Shown here: one piece after another, positions 18,131-26,610 of the stretch
Layout of the letters: each line of letters opens with the position of its first letter
Position numbering within the stretch: the first letter of the stretch is position 1
Assembly (NCBI GenBank): GCA_016191205.1
Contig: JACPPB010000007.1
Location: 30,287 to 94,286 of the forward strand
DNA: 64,000 nt
Direction of reading: 5' to 3'
Source: Gammaproteobacteria bacterium
Lineage (GTDB): Bacteria; Pseudomonadota; Gammaproteobacteria; Pseudomonadales; Porticoccaceae
Translations under genes and position numbers: made by a program
The notes under the pieces: generated by a model
What the model was told of the DNA's origin: nothing
Database searches by the model: none
The model's input: only the letters and a program-made list of their open reading frames with translations

Positions 18131-19456
18131 ATGTTGCCTGCACCGAAAAACCCCGTTGGACCACCCCCCGCTGCGCTTCTTCTCCTGATGCCACTGCTGG
18201 CACTGCCGACTTCCGGACACGCGGATACCCTGAACGGCGCGGACACGGCCTGGATGCTGACCGCCACCGCGCTCGTGCTGTTCATGACCATCCCCGGACT
18301 GTCGCTGTTTTACAGCGGCCTGGTGCGCACCAAAAATGTGCTTTCGGTGGCCATGCAGTGCTTCGCGATTACCTGCGGCGCCTCGGTTATCTGGCTGCTG
18401 GTCGGCTACAGCCTCGCTTTCAGCGACGGCGGCGGCGCCAACGCCTGGATCGGGGGCCTGGACCGGGCGCTGTTCCTGGGTGTCGGCGTGGACTCCGTCA
18501 AGGGCAGCATTCCGGAATCACTTTTCGCGCTCTTTCAAATGACCTTCGCCATCATCACTCCGGCCCTGATCGTCGGCGGCTTCGCCGAACGCATGCGCTT
18601 TTCGGCCATGCTGATTTTCAGTCTGGCCTGGTTGCTGCTGGTGTATATCCCGGTATGCCACTGGGTCTGGGGCGGCGGCTGGCTGGCCCAGATGGGCCTG
18701 CTCGATTTCGCCGGCGGCACGGTGGTCCACATCACGGCCGGCGTCGCCGCCCTGGTTGCCGCCATGGTGCTGGGCCCCCGCAAGGGTTTCGGCACCCATA
18801 GCATGTCGCCCCACAACCTGACCCTCACGGTCGCCGGCGCCGGGATGCTGTGGGTGGGCTGGTTCGGTTTCAACGGTGGTTCCGCGCTCGCCGCCAACGG
18901 CAGCGCCAGCATGGCGATTCTGGTGACGCACGTCTCGGCCTCCGCCGGCGCCCTCGCCTGGATGGGGATGGAGTGGCTGCGCCACGGCAAACCCTCGGTG
19001 CTCGGCATCGTCACCGGCATGGTGGCGGGGCTCGGCACCATCACGCCGGCGTCTGGCTATGTGGGCCCGGGCGCGGCGCTGCTGATCGGGCTCGGGGCAG
19101 GCGTGCTCTGCTATTTCGCCACCCAGACCATCAAACAGGTGTTGCGGATAGACGATTCGCTGGATGTGTTCCCGGTCCACGGCGTGGGCGGAATACTCGG
19201 CACCCTGCTGGCCGGCGTCTTTGCGTCCGACCAGTTGGGTGTGTTCAGCGGCAGGGGCTATGCCGCGGGAATGACGATGGGCACTCAGGTGGGCGTTCAA
19301 TTAGTGGGGATCGCGGCTACCCTGATATTCACTGCGGTCGTGACCTTCGCATTGCTCAAGGTTCTGGATCTCACCCTGGGCTTGCGCGTAACCACTGACC
19401 AGGAGACCGAGGGCCTCGACCTCACCCAGCACGACGAGCGCGGTTACGATCTCTGA
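18131..19456 (+). CDS. amtB: Ammonium transporter
   Basis: 441 residues: a cleavable signal peptide (ends near SGHA) and 11 transmembrane helices. Conserved features are DTAWMLTATALVLFMTIPGL, FYSGLVR, FQMTFAIITPALIVGGFAER, the first pore His in CHWVWGGGW and the second in FPVHGVGGILG. It conducts ammonium across the inner membrane under nitrogen limitation, gated by GlnK. No glnK is adjacent. The sigma-54 promoter upstream supports nitrogen control. The gene ends in a long stem-loop shared with a convergent gene. Confidence 0.97.
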   Translation: MLPAPKNPVGPPPAALLLLMPLLALPTSGHADTLNGADTAWMLTATALVLFMTIPGLSLFYSGLVRTKNVLSVAMQCFAITCGASVIWLLVGYSLAFSDGGGANAWIGGLDRALFLGVGVDSVKGSIPESLFALFQMTFAIITPALIVGGFAERMRFSAMLIFSLAWLLLVYIPVCHWVWGGGWLAQMGLLDFAGGTVVHITAGVAALVAAMVLGPRKGFGTHSMSPHNLTLTVAGAGMLWVGWFGFNGGSALAANGSASMAILVTHVSASAGALAWMGMEWLRHGKPSVLGIVTGMVAGLGTITPASGYVGPGAALLIGLGAGVLCYFATQTIKQVLRIDDSLDVFPVHGVGGILGTLLAGVFASDQLGVFSGRGYAAGMTMGTQVGVQLVGIAATLIFTAVVTFALLKVLDLTLGLRVTTDQETEGLDLTQHDERGYDL

Positions 19457-19466
19457 TTCCCGCACC

Positions 19467-19506
19467 GGCCACCGCCATGGTCGGAACAACGGCCATGGCG
19501 GTGGCC
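19467..19506. terminator. Long stem-loop between convergent amtB and the DUF6580 gene
   Basis: GGCCACCGCCATGG (19467-19480) and CCATGGCGGTGGCC (19493-19506) pair perfectly, extended to 15 bp by flanking C and G, with a 12-base loop. It occupies almost the whole gap between the two stop codons. There is no T-tract, so a bidirectional barrier or mRNA 3'-end stabiliser fits better than a simple intrinsic terminator. Confidence 0.65.
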
Positions 19507-19510
19507 GCCT

Positions 19511-20026
19511 TCAGACCAGCGCCGGGTCCCGGTTCGACCGGGTGGCGAACCAGTGCTCCATCCCGAACAGCAACGCGCCGTAACCCAGGGTCGCCAGCAG
19601 GGTCTGGTGAAAAAACGGCAGTGCCGCGAGATAGCAGGCCGCCAGCCCGGCGCCGGTGGCGGGATAGAGATCCTGGGTCAACCAGACGCCGGCGTTGCTG
19701 ACCAGAAAAAACAGGCTCGCGCCCGCCACTCCCGCCGCCAGCAACGGCAGGGGACGGCGGCGTGCTCCGAGCCAGCGCCCGGCCGCGACCACCAGCGCCA
19801 TGCCCAGATAGACAAACACCATGGTGGCGTGAAATCCCAGCCACAGATCCGCCAGCAGCATCGCCGTCAACGGCAACAGCAGTGCCAGCCGCCAGTCCCG
19901 CACCGCCGCGCCGCTGAACAGGGCCAGCGCCATCACCGGCGAAAAATTCGGTGGATGCGGCAGCAGGCGGGTCAGCGCGGCAATCGCGATGGCCAACACG
20001 AGGACACGGATGGTCGGGGACGGCAT
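19511..20026 (-). CDS. DUF6580 integral membrane protein in the cobalamin operon
   Basis: 171 residues from ATG 20026, which has GAGGAG seven bases upstream; the GTG six codons earlier is rejected for that reason. Five or six hydrophobic helices and RLLPHPPNFSPVMALALFSGA near the N-terminus mark DUF6580. It starts 29 bp after the btuB-like gene, under the same cobalamin riboswitch. Fold and position resemble S-components of ECF vitamin transporters, so a role in moving cobalamin or a precursor across the inner membrane is plausible but unproven. Confidence 0.72.
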   Translation of the reverse strand: MPSPTIRVLVLAIAIAALTRLLPHPPNFSPVMALALFSGAAVRDWRLALLLPLTAMLLADLWLGFHATMVFVYLGMALVVAAGRWLGARRRPLPLLAAGVAGASLFFLVSNAGVWLTQDLYPATGAGLAACYLAALPFFHQTLLATLGYGALLFGMEHWFATRSNRDPALV

Positions 20027-20055
20027 GGCAGAACTCCTCGTCACATGGTTACAGG

Positions 20056-21987
20056 TCAGAAGTCGCGGGAAAGGGTCAGCATCAGATTCCGCTCGGGCGA
20101 TGGATACAGCGCCCGGGTGCCGAAAAAGCTGGCGAACTCAGTGTACTGCTTGTCGGTGATATTGTTCAGCCGGGCCAGCAACGTCCAGGACTGTCGGGTC
20201 CAGGTCGCCGCCATATTGGCCAGGGTATAACCACCCTGTTCCGTGCTGTTGCCGAGATCGAGGTTGCGAGGGCCGGTATACACCAGCTCGCCAAACAGGC
20301 TGAAGTTCGGGTCGAAGCGGTAGTTGGCGTTGAGTTTCAGCAACTGGCGGGCGACATCGGGCACCCGATTGTTGTCGTAGGGTCCCGCGACGAAGCGGGC
20401 ATCGACATAGGTATAAATGCCGCCCAACACGAGCGCGTCGGTCGCGTGGTAGCGCGCATCCAGGGTGCCGCCACGGCGCCGCGTGTCATCGAAATTGGCG
20501 TTGGCGCCAAAGTCACCCAGCCCGGGATCGAAACCTATTTCGTGTTTCATGTCTTGCTGGAACAGCGCGGCATGGAGATCGACCGAGGACCAACTCCACT
20601 CGCTGCCCAGCTCCCAGGCGACGCCGCGCTGTACCTTCAGCGGAGTGAAATTGCCCATGAAATCGATGTTTTCGTCGGCTAGGGCGAAGCGGAACGTCTC
20701 GTCCCGGTTCAGGTAATAACGGCCGCTGTCGCCGCGCCAGTTGAGGCCGACGGTGTGTACCAGTGTGCTCTGGTCGTAGTTCAGGCCGAAGGGCGCCACT
20801 TCGGCATCCAGGCGGGCATGACGCAGCCCGCCTTGCAGATCGAGACGGTCGATCGGGGTATAGATGAAATGCAGATATTCGCTGCGTTTGCGCTGGCGCT
20901 GTTCCGTGCCGCTCGGGCCGAAGCCGAAATCCAGCGCGAAGTCGTAATCCACCCGCTCGATATCCATGCCCAGCGTGGCGCGCAACCCGTCCGCCGTAAA
21001 CACCAGGCGCGGATCGAGCGTCTTGACCCGGCGTTGCTGGCCCGTGACGGCGGCGCCAAAGCTCGACATCGAATTGATGTCCACGTCTTCGTTCCGGTCG
21101 CCGTAGCTCGCGAACAGCTCCAGATACTCGCCGAGCCGCTGATCGATCCCGATCCGGGCCGCCCGGTTATTGGCGTTGTAATCATTGAAGCTGGAACCCG
21201 CTTGACGCCGGTTCTGCGCGACCTGGGCCGCCGAGAGCGCGCCTGCCAGGCGATAGTCGTCATCGCTCTCGCTCGCCTCGACGAACAGTTCGCCATCCGC
21301 GTGGCGCCAGCCCGCCCGACCCCGGTAGTTTCCGTAATTGACGGCGCCGCCGTCCCGGAAGGCTTCGCTGCGCTCCACCTCGCCGCCGAACCGGTAGTAG
21401 AGCCCGGACGCGAACTGATCCTGGTAACTCCCGGCATAGTTTTCGGCAGCATAGCTGCCGTGCCCGACACTGATCCGGCCCTGGCGGGGCCCGCCGCTGC
21501 GCGTGATGATGTTGATCACCCCGCCCACCGCCTGATCGCCGTAGAGGGTGCCGGCGCCGCCTTCCAGAATTTCCACGCGCTCGATGTCCTCCACCGCCAC
21601 TGCGGTGAGATCGGGTCCGGCCAGATCCGTGTTGTTGAGGGAACGTCCATCCACCAGCACCAGGACGTTCTGGGCAGTGGCGAACCCGCGCAGGGCCAAC
21701 CGACTGTCGCGTCCATTGCCCATGCTGTCCTGTACCTGAACCGAGCCCAGGTTGCGCAGCAGGTCGGAAAGATTGTGGACGCCGCTGGCGCGGATTTGCG
21801 CCGCGTCGATCACCCGCACCGTGCTTGCGACATGATCGGCGCTGTAGGGCGAGCGGGTGGCGGTGACCACCAGATCTTCGTCGACCGGAAGGTCCGTGCC
21901 CGCTGCGGCGACCGCGAACAAGGGCGCCGCCAGCACGCCTGAAAGCGCGCCCGACAATAAACGTCTCGAATTGAACCGAACCGACAT
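20056..21987 (-). CDS. btuB: TonB-dependent outer-membrane receptor, BtuB-like
   Basis: 643 residues from ATG 21987; the long upstream extension runs into the riboswitch and is discarded. A signal peptide is followed by the TonB box EDLVVTATR (37-45), a plug domain with VLVLVDGRSLN and DIERVEILEGGAGTLYGDQAVGGVINIIT, and a 22-strand-type barrel ending in Phe (SRDF). The TonB box and the upstream cobalamin riboswitch argue for corrinoid uptake. Cobalamin should shut off expression. It leads an operon with the DUF6580 membrane protein. Confidence 0.88.
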   Translation of the reverse strand: MSVRFNSRRLLSGALSGVLAAPLFAVAAAGTDLPVDEDLVVTATRSPYSADHVASTVRVIDAAQIRASGVHNLSDLLRNLGSVQVQDSMGNGRDSRLALRGFATAQNVLVLVDGRSLNNTDLAGPDLTAVAVEDIERVEILEGGAGTLYGDQAVGGVINIITRSGGPRQGRISVGHGSYAAENYAGSYQDQFASGLYYRFGGEVERSEAFRDGGAVNYGNYRGRAGWRHADGELFVEASESDDDYRLAGALSAAQVAQNRRQAGSSFNDYNANNRAARIGIDQRLGEYLELFASYGDRNEDVDINSMSSFGAAVTGQQRRVKTLDPRLVFTADGLRATLGMDIERVDYDFALDFGFGPSGTEQRQRKRSEYLHFIYTPIDRLDLQGGLRHARLDAEVAPFGLNYDQSTLVHTVGLNWRGDSGRYYLNRDETFRFALADENIDFMGNFTPLKVQRGVAWELGSEWSWSSVDLHAALFQQDMKHEIGFDPGLGDFGANANFDDTRRRGGTLDARYHATDALVLGGIYTYVDARFVAGPYDNNRVPDVARQLLKLNANYRFDPNFSLFGELVYTGPRNLDLGNSTEQGGYTLANMAATWTRQSWTLLARLNNITDKQYTEFASFFGTRALYPSPERNLMLTLSRDF

Positions 21988-22139
21988 GAACGTGCTCCGC
22001 AAGAAAAACCGCCGGACACGGCCACAGCAGCGGAGACCACAAAAGTAGCGTCCCGGCGCGGCAACCGTGCGTCTGCGCTGCACGGCGAACCACGACGGCC
22101 CGCAGTAACGGTTACCCCGACCGTTACACGACAACGCGG

Positions 22140-22305
22140 CTGTGGCAGGTCTCCTGGCTTCCGGGTCAGTGCGTCCGCCCGCCTTCCCGACCGAGGTCAG
22201 TGGCATCCGGGCGGCGCTCGCCGGGTACAGTTGCGGAGACAGCTTCGATTGACGCAGCCACTTGGGCTGCGGGCGAATTCCCTCGGGGCCCTCGCGGGCA
22301 CCACA
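22140..22305 (-). promoter_or_regulatory. Cobalamin (AdoCbl) riboswitch
   Basis: On the minus strand the core motifs occur in order: GGTGCC near 22301, CTGTCTCCGCAACTGTA near 22230, GCCACTG near 22200, and the B12 box GGAAGCCAGGAGACCTGCC at 22162-22144. The leader ends about 155 bases before the btuB ATG, leaving room for an expression platform that controls translation or transcription. The 5' limit is approximate. Confidence 0.9.
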
Positions 22306-22352
22306 ACGGCGGGGATTCTACCAGCGCGCCGCTCGGCGCGCCGGTGGCATGG

Positions 22353-23246
22353 TCAGACTGGCGCCGGCTCGCAAAACACCACGCCCTCGCCAATCCAGCC
22401 GTTGGCCATCATGTGCCTGTAAACGTCGACGCTGGTCACGAAGCGGTGATTGCTGTCGTTTTGGGCGAAGCGGCCGTTGTAAAGCCGCCACACCGGCCGG
22501 GTGCCGGGGTAGCAGGCGCCGTTGGTGGGGACGAGCGCACGGAAGGCGATGCCCTCGTAGGTCCAGCCCGAGCCGGGCTGCTTGAGCAGTTCACACTCAT
22601 TGGCGCCGGCGGTGTAGAAGTGCGGGTTCACCAGCGAAGAATAGAACCGGCATACCGGCCTGGCCGCGGCTGGCGCCGGGTAGTCCAGGGGCCAGGCACC
22701 GAAAATGCCCGTCGAGTACCAGCCTCCACCGCCACCGCCTTGCACCAGCGAGTTCGCCTCACTACCGTCGGCGGCAAGGAAATAATGCAAGGTTGTGCGA
22801 TTACGAAATTCGCGAATCGGTCCATTGTAAGGACCAGGGCTAACGGTGACAGTCCCCACTTCCACCGGAGGGTAGGGAAGTAAAAATTGATCCCCATCGA
22901 CCGGCGCAAGAATTTGGTAGACACCCCCGGGAAGTCCCGGGACGTTTGCTACCCTCCTTCGATCAAGGGGTACACCTCCACAATCCTGTGGAAGCACCAT
23001 CCTCACATAAATTGCGCGCACACTCGCGGTTACCACCCGCGTATCGATGGCGATGTCAACATCGACATCATGAAGCTCGTCACTGCGCGCGCACTCAAAC
23101 CATTCGATCGTAAACGGCTGATAAGCTTCAGGCGCTGCAGGCGTTACCGTCACGGTCTGTGCCTGACTGAACATCGGCAATCCCGACAGACCACAGCCAA
23201 GCACCAGCCATAGCAATCGCCGCAAGCAACAGCGGATGGATTTCAT
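22353..23246 (-). CDS. Secreted DUF5648-domain protein of unknown role
   Basis: 297 residues from ATG 23246 with AGGAGA upstream. A signal peptide ends SQAQ. The middle (about 30-165) resembles no family I recognise; it contains Cys pairs and a six-Gly run. The C-terminal 120 residues carry DUF5648 repeats (CRFYSSLVNPHFYTAGANEC and VWRLYNGRFAQNDSNHRFVTS), found in many secreted or surface proteins. It is upstream of the riboswitch on the same strand but outside its control. Function unknown. Confidence 0.7.
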   Translation of the reverse strand: MKSIRCCLRRLLWLVLGCGLSGLPMFSQAQTVTVTPAAPEAYQPFTIEWFECARSDELHDVDVDIAIDTRVVTASVRAIYVRMVLPQDCGGVPLDRRRVANVPGLPGGVYQILAPVDGDQFLLPYPPVEVGTVTVSPGPYNGPIREFRNRTTLHYFLAADGSEANSLVQGGGGGGWYSTGIFGAWPLDYPAPAAARPVCRFYSSLVNPHFYTAGANECELLKQPGSGWTYEGIAFRALVPTNGACYPGTRPVWRLYNGRFAQNDSNHRFVTSVDVYRHMMANGWIGEGVVFCEPAPV

Positions 23247-23468
23247 GAGCGGTCTCCTGACCGATTGAACAAACGGGGTTGGCTGAACACCGCGGGCGCG
23301 GTGGGGAACCTGAGGCAAAGACCGCTACCGACAACTGTCGCGACCGCGGGGTGGTGGCGTGAACCTGGGGGATAATTTTCGGGACACGGCATCCTGGCAG
23401 TCCTTTATCCGCAGAGATTTGCGCAAAATAGCCGGCGGTCGTGTCAGCGGCAAGTCGCCGCACCGTTA

Positions 23469-24833
23469 CTACCCATCGAGCGCCGCCAGCGCCTCGGCGA
23501 GGTGGCGCACGCCGACCACTTCCATGCCCGCCGGCGCCTGCTTGGGCGCATTGCCGGCCGGCACGATGGCGCGGGTAAAGCCGTGCTTGGCGGCCTCCCG
23601 CAGCCGCTCCTGGCCGCCGGGTACCGGGCGGATCTCGCCGGCGAGGCCGATCTCGCCGAAGGCCACCAGTTGCCGCGACAGCGGGCGGTCGCGAAAGCTC
23701 GACACCACCGCGAACAGGACCGCGAGATCGGCGCCGGTCTCCAGCACCCGCACGCCGCCGACCACGTTGGCGAACACGTCCTGATCGCCCACCATCAGGC
23801 CGCCGTGGCGGTGCAGGACGGCGAGCAGCATGGCCAGCCGGTTGCCATCGAGCCCGACGGTAACCCGCCGGGGATTGCCGAGCGCGCTCGCGTCCACCAG
23901 CGCCTGCACTTCGACCAGCAGCGGCCGGGTGCCCTCCCAGACCACCATCACCACGCTGCCGGCGGCGGTCTCCTCACCGCGCTGCAGGAAGATCGCCGAG
24001 GGGTTGGCGACCTCGCGCAGGCCGCGGTCGGTCATCGCGAACACGCCGAGCTCGTTGACCGCGCCGAAGCGGTTCTTGTGGCTGCGCAGAGTGCGAAAGC
24101 GGCTGTCGTCGGAAGCTTCCAGCATCAGCGAGCAGTCGATCATGTGCTCCAGCACCTTGGGGCCGGCGAGCGCGCCCTCCTTGGTGACGTGGCCGACCAG
24201 GAACAGGGCCATGCCGGTCTGCTTGGCCAGCCGCACCAGTTGCGCCGCGCTTTCGCGCACCTGCGACACGGTGCCGGGCGCGGCGCTGAGTTCGGCGCAT
24301 TGCAGCACCTGTACCGAGTCCACCACCATCACGCGGGGCGCGCGGCGCAGCGCGGTGGCACAGATGGTCTCGGTGGCGGTTTCCGCCATGATCTCGACCC
24401 GATCCAGGGGCAGCCCCAGGCGCCGCGCGCGCAGCGCCACCTGCTGGGGCGATTCCTCGCCGGTGACATAGAGCGCCGGCACCCGCGCGCCCAGTTCGCA
24501 CAGGGCCTGGAGCAACAGGGTGCTCTTGCCGGCGCCCGGCTCACCGCCCATGAGCACGCAGGAGCCCGCCACCAAGCCGCCGCCCAGCACCAGATCCAGC
24601 TCCGCAAAGCCGGTGGCCAGGCGCGGTTCCGCTGCCACCTCGACATCCGCAAGGCGCACGACCGCACCGTCCGCCGCGCCCGCGAAGCCCCGCGTCGCGC
24701 CGCCGGTCACCGCCGCGAGGCGGATTTCGGCGAGCGTATTCCAGGCGCCGCAATCGCCGCACTGGCCCTGCCATTTGCCGAATTCGGCGCCGCAGTCGCC
24801 GCAGACGTAGGCGCTCGCCGGTCTCTTCGCCAC
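23469..24833 (-). CDS. radA: DNA repair / branch migration protein RadA
   Basis: 454 residues from GTG 24833, which has GGGGGAGG upstream; that start gives the canonical MAKRPASAYVC. A zinc finger (Cys11, 14, 25, 28) is followed by a RecA-like ATPase with Walker A GEPGAGKST (97-105), the RadA-specific KNRFG, and a Lon-like C-terminal domain (GEIGLAGEIRPV). RadA is a ring helicase that extends D-loops in recombination. It is divergent from the DnaT-like/lambda-P-like pair. Confidence 0.96.
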   Translation of the reverse strand: MAKRPASAYVCGDCGAEFGKWQGQCGDCGAWNTLAEIRLAAVTGGATRGFAGAADGAVVRLADVEVAAEPRLATGFAELDLVLGGGLVAGSCVLMGGEPGAGKSTLLLQALCELGARVPALYVTGEESPQQVALRARRLGLPLDRVEIMAETATETICATALRRAPRVMVVDSVQVLQCAELSAAPGTVSQVRESAAQLVRLAKQTGMALFLVGHVTKEGALAGPKVLEHMIDCSLMLEASDDSRFRTLRSHKNRFGAVNELGVFAMTDRGLREVANPSAIFLQRGEETAAGSVVMVVWEGTRPLLVEVQALVDASALGNPRRVTVGLDGNRLAMLLAVLHRHGGLMVGDQDVFANVVGGVRVLETGADLAVLFAVVSSFRDRPLSRQLVAFGEIGLAGEIRPVPGGQERLREAAKHGFTRAIVPAGNAPKQAPAGMEVVGVRHLAEALAALDG

Positions 24834-24955
24834 GCTGGCCTCCCCCCTGAATGCCGGCATCCTAGCAGGTTGCCGATATCCACAAATTCTCCGGCAGCGG
24901 GAACAGCGACGGCCGGGGGCGCGGTCCGCAACGGCGATCTGCTAAAGTGGCCGCC

Positions 24956-26035
24956 ATGTCCCTGATCCCCGAAAAGCCGCTTCTTTTCTTCCCCCATGTG
25001 GCGGTGACCCTGGGGCTGCACGAAGCCATCCTGCTGCAAACCCTGAAGGAAATCGCCTGCCACCAACCCGCCGAGGAGCGCAACGGCTTCCGCTGGGTGG
25101 AGATTGCGGGGGCCAGTCTGCTGGCATTGCTGCCGTTCTGGAGCGAGGCGGAATTGCAGAACCTCACCGCCAAACTGCGCGAACAGGGGATCCTGCTGAT
25201 CGGTGGCGCGCCCCTGTCCGCGACCGGGCGCTGGCGCTTCGCCTTCAACGAGCAGCGCGCCGGCACCGCCCGTAGCGCCGACCGCGCCACCAACGTGCAG
25301 CCGATTCGCGGCGACTGGCAACCGGAGCGCGACCTGCTGGCGCAGCTCGCCCAGTACGGTATCCCCGGCGCGTTCGCCCTCGCCCAGGTGCCCGAATTCG
25401 TCACCTACTGGAGCGAACGCGGCGAGCCGCGCCACAGCTGGGGCGCGAAATTCATCAAGCAGGTCTTGCGATGCTGGCGCGAACAGGAAACCGTGCAGAC
25501 GCGCCGCGATCAGGAAGTGCCGATGACGGCGGACTGGCAGCCCGGCGTCGATGCCATGGAAATCCTGGTTCGCGCCGACATCAACCGCAATTTCATCGAG
25601 GATGCCGTGCCCGAGTTCGTCCTCTACTGGCGCGACCGCGGCACCCTGTCGAGCACCTGGAACTCCCAGTTCGTTCAGCATGTGCGCCGCCAGTGGGCGC
25701 GCTACACCACCACGCTGGCCAACGACACCACACCCCGAGCCATGGTCCCCGACTGGCTGCCCGACCCCGCGGTCTACGACGTGCTCGCCATGGCGGGCAT
25801 CGGGCAGGACTTCGGCGCCAGCCTGGTTCCGGAATTCATCCTCTACTGGCAGGAAAGCGGCGCCGTCCTCAACACCTGGAACACCAAGTTTCTGCAGTAC
25901 GTCAAACGGCAATGGGCCCAGCGCAACACTACGACGGAAGTGCGACATGCAACACGGCAAGCACCTGGCAGAACAGGCAGCACGCGATCTCGCGACCTCG
26001 TCGAAGAGCTCAGCGACCGCAGTTGGGCCGGCTGA
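24956..26035 (+). CDS. Protein with three DnaT-type DNA-binding domains
   Basis: 359 residues. The N-terminal 100 residues look like a winged-helix module (FFPHVAVTLGLHEAILLQTL, WRFAFNE). Then come three copies of the DnaT C-terminal ssDNA-binding domain at about 121-174, 194-250 and 267-320, each with W-x-P, VPEF-x-x-YW and a basic W-x-x-x-F-x-x-x-V ending. Enterobacterial DnaT has one copy and acts with PriA, PriB and DnaC in restart. The last 89 bp overlap the lambda-P-like gene. A TAAAGT hexamer lies 9 bases before the ATG, so the message may be nearly leaderless. Confidence 0.78.
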   Translation: MSLIPEKPLLFFPHVAVTLGLHEAILLQTLKEIACHQPAEERNGFRWVEIAGASLLALLPFWSEAELQNLTAKLREQGILLIGGAPLSATGRWRFAFNEQRAGTARSADRATNVQPIRGDWQPERDLLAQLAQYGIPGAFALAQVPEFVTYWSERGEPRHSWGAKFIKQVLRCWREQETVQTRRDQEVPMTADWQPGVDAMEILVRADINRNFIEDAVPEFVLYWRDRGTLSSTWNSQFVQHVRRQWARYTTTLANDTTPRAMVPDWLPDPAVYDVLAMAGIGQDFGASLVPEFILYWQESGAVLNTWNTKFLQYVKRQWAQRNTTTEVRHATRQAPGRTGSTRSRDLVEELSDRSWAG

Positions 26036-26606
26036 ACAGCCGCTCCCCGATCCGGCGCTGATCGACGCCATCAACCAGGCCTTCGCGCTGTTCCGCGTCA
26101 ACTACCACAACCAGTTTTACAGCGCCTTTGCCGACACCACGCTGCTCGACCAGGCCAAGCGCCTGTGGCTCGACAGCCTGCGTCATGTCGGCCCCGGGCC
26201 GGTGCTCGCGGCCGCCCGCGCACTGATCGAACAGGAGGAATACCTGCCCACCCTGCGCAAGATGCTCGGCGCCTGCGAGGACCAGTTGGCGGCGCAGGGC
26301 CTGCCGCGTCCCCGCGAAGCCTACCGCGAAGCCTGCAACGCGCCCCGCCCCAAGGACGCCCAGCGCTGGTCGCACCCGGCGGTCTACCACGCCGGCCGCG
26401 CCCTGGGCTGGTACGACCTGGCGACACGGCCCGAAAGCGTGACCTGGCCGGAATTCCAGCGCGCCTACCGCGACTGCTGCCGCCGTGCACTCGCCGGCGA
26501 GGACCTGAGCATTCCGGCACCGCCCGAACCGATGCCAACGCCGGCGCTGAGTCGGGAAGAAGGCGCCAAACGGCTGCACGAACTGCGCCGCCAACTGGAG
26601 TCCTGA
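25947..26606 (+). CDS. Replication protein P-like (lambda P family) putative helicase loader
   Basis: 219 residues. About residues 35-180 match the phage replication protein P family (INQAFALFRVNYHNQFYSAF, AKRLWLDSLRHVGPGPVLAAARALIE, YLPTLRKML). Lambda P hijacks DnaB helicase and delivers it to the origin. There are no phage genes around: the gene overlaps the DnaT-domain gene by 89 bp and is followed by aceK after 4 bp. No alternative start downstream is convincing, so the long overlap is probably real. A chromosomal helicase-loading role with its neighbour is inferred. Confidence 0.72.
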   Translation: MQHGKHLAEQAARDLATSSKSSATAVGPAEQPLPDPALIDAINQAFALFRVNYHNQFYSAFADTTLLDQAKRLWLDSLRHVGPGPVLAAARALIEQEEYLPTLRKMLGACEDQLAAQGLPRPREAYREACNAPRPKDAQRWSHPAVYHAGRALGWYDLATRPESVTWPEFQRAYRDCCRRALAGEDLSIPAPPEPMPTPALSREEGAKRLHELRRQLES

Positions 26607-26610
26607 GCGC

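Noticed and set aside
22321..22345. GCGCGCCG-CT-CGGCGCGC inverted repeat just before the riboswitch as a terminator of the DUF5648 gene
   Set aside because: The stem is strong, but the loop is only two bases and no T-tract follows on the minus strand, so I do not call it a terminator.
24956..26606. Prophage remnant suggested by the lambda-P-like gene
   Set aside because: No integrase, capsid, lysis or repressor genes nearby; radA and aceK flank the pair directly, so a host gene pair is more likely.
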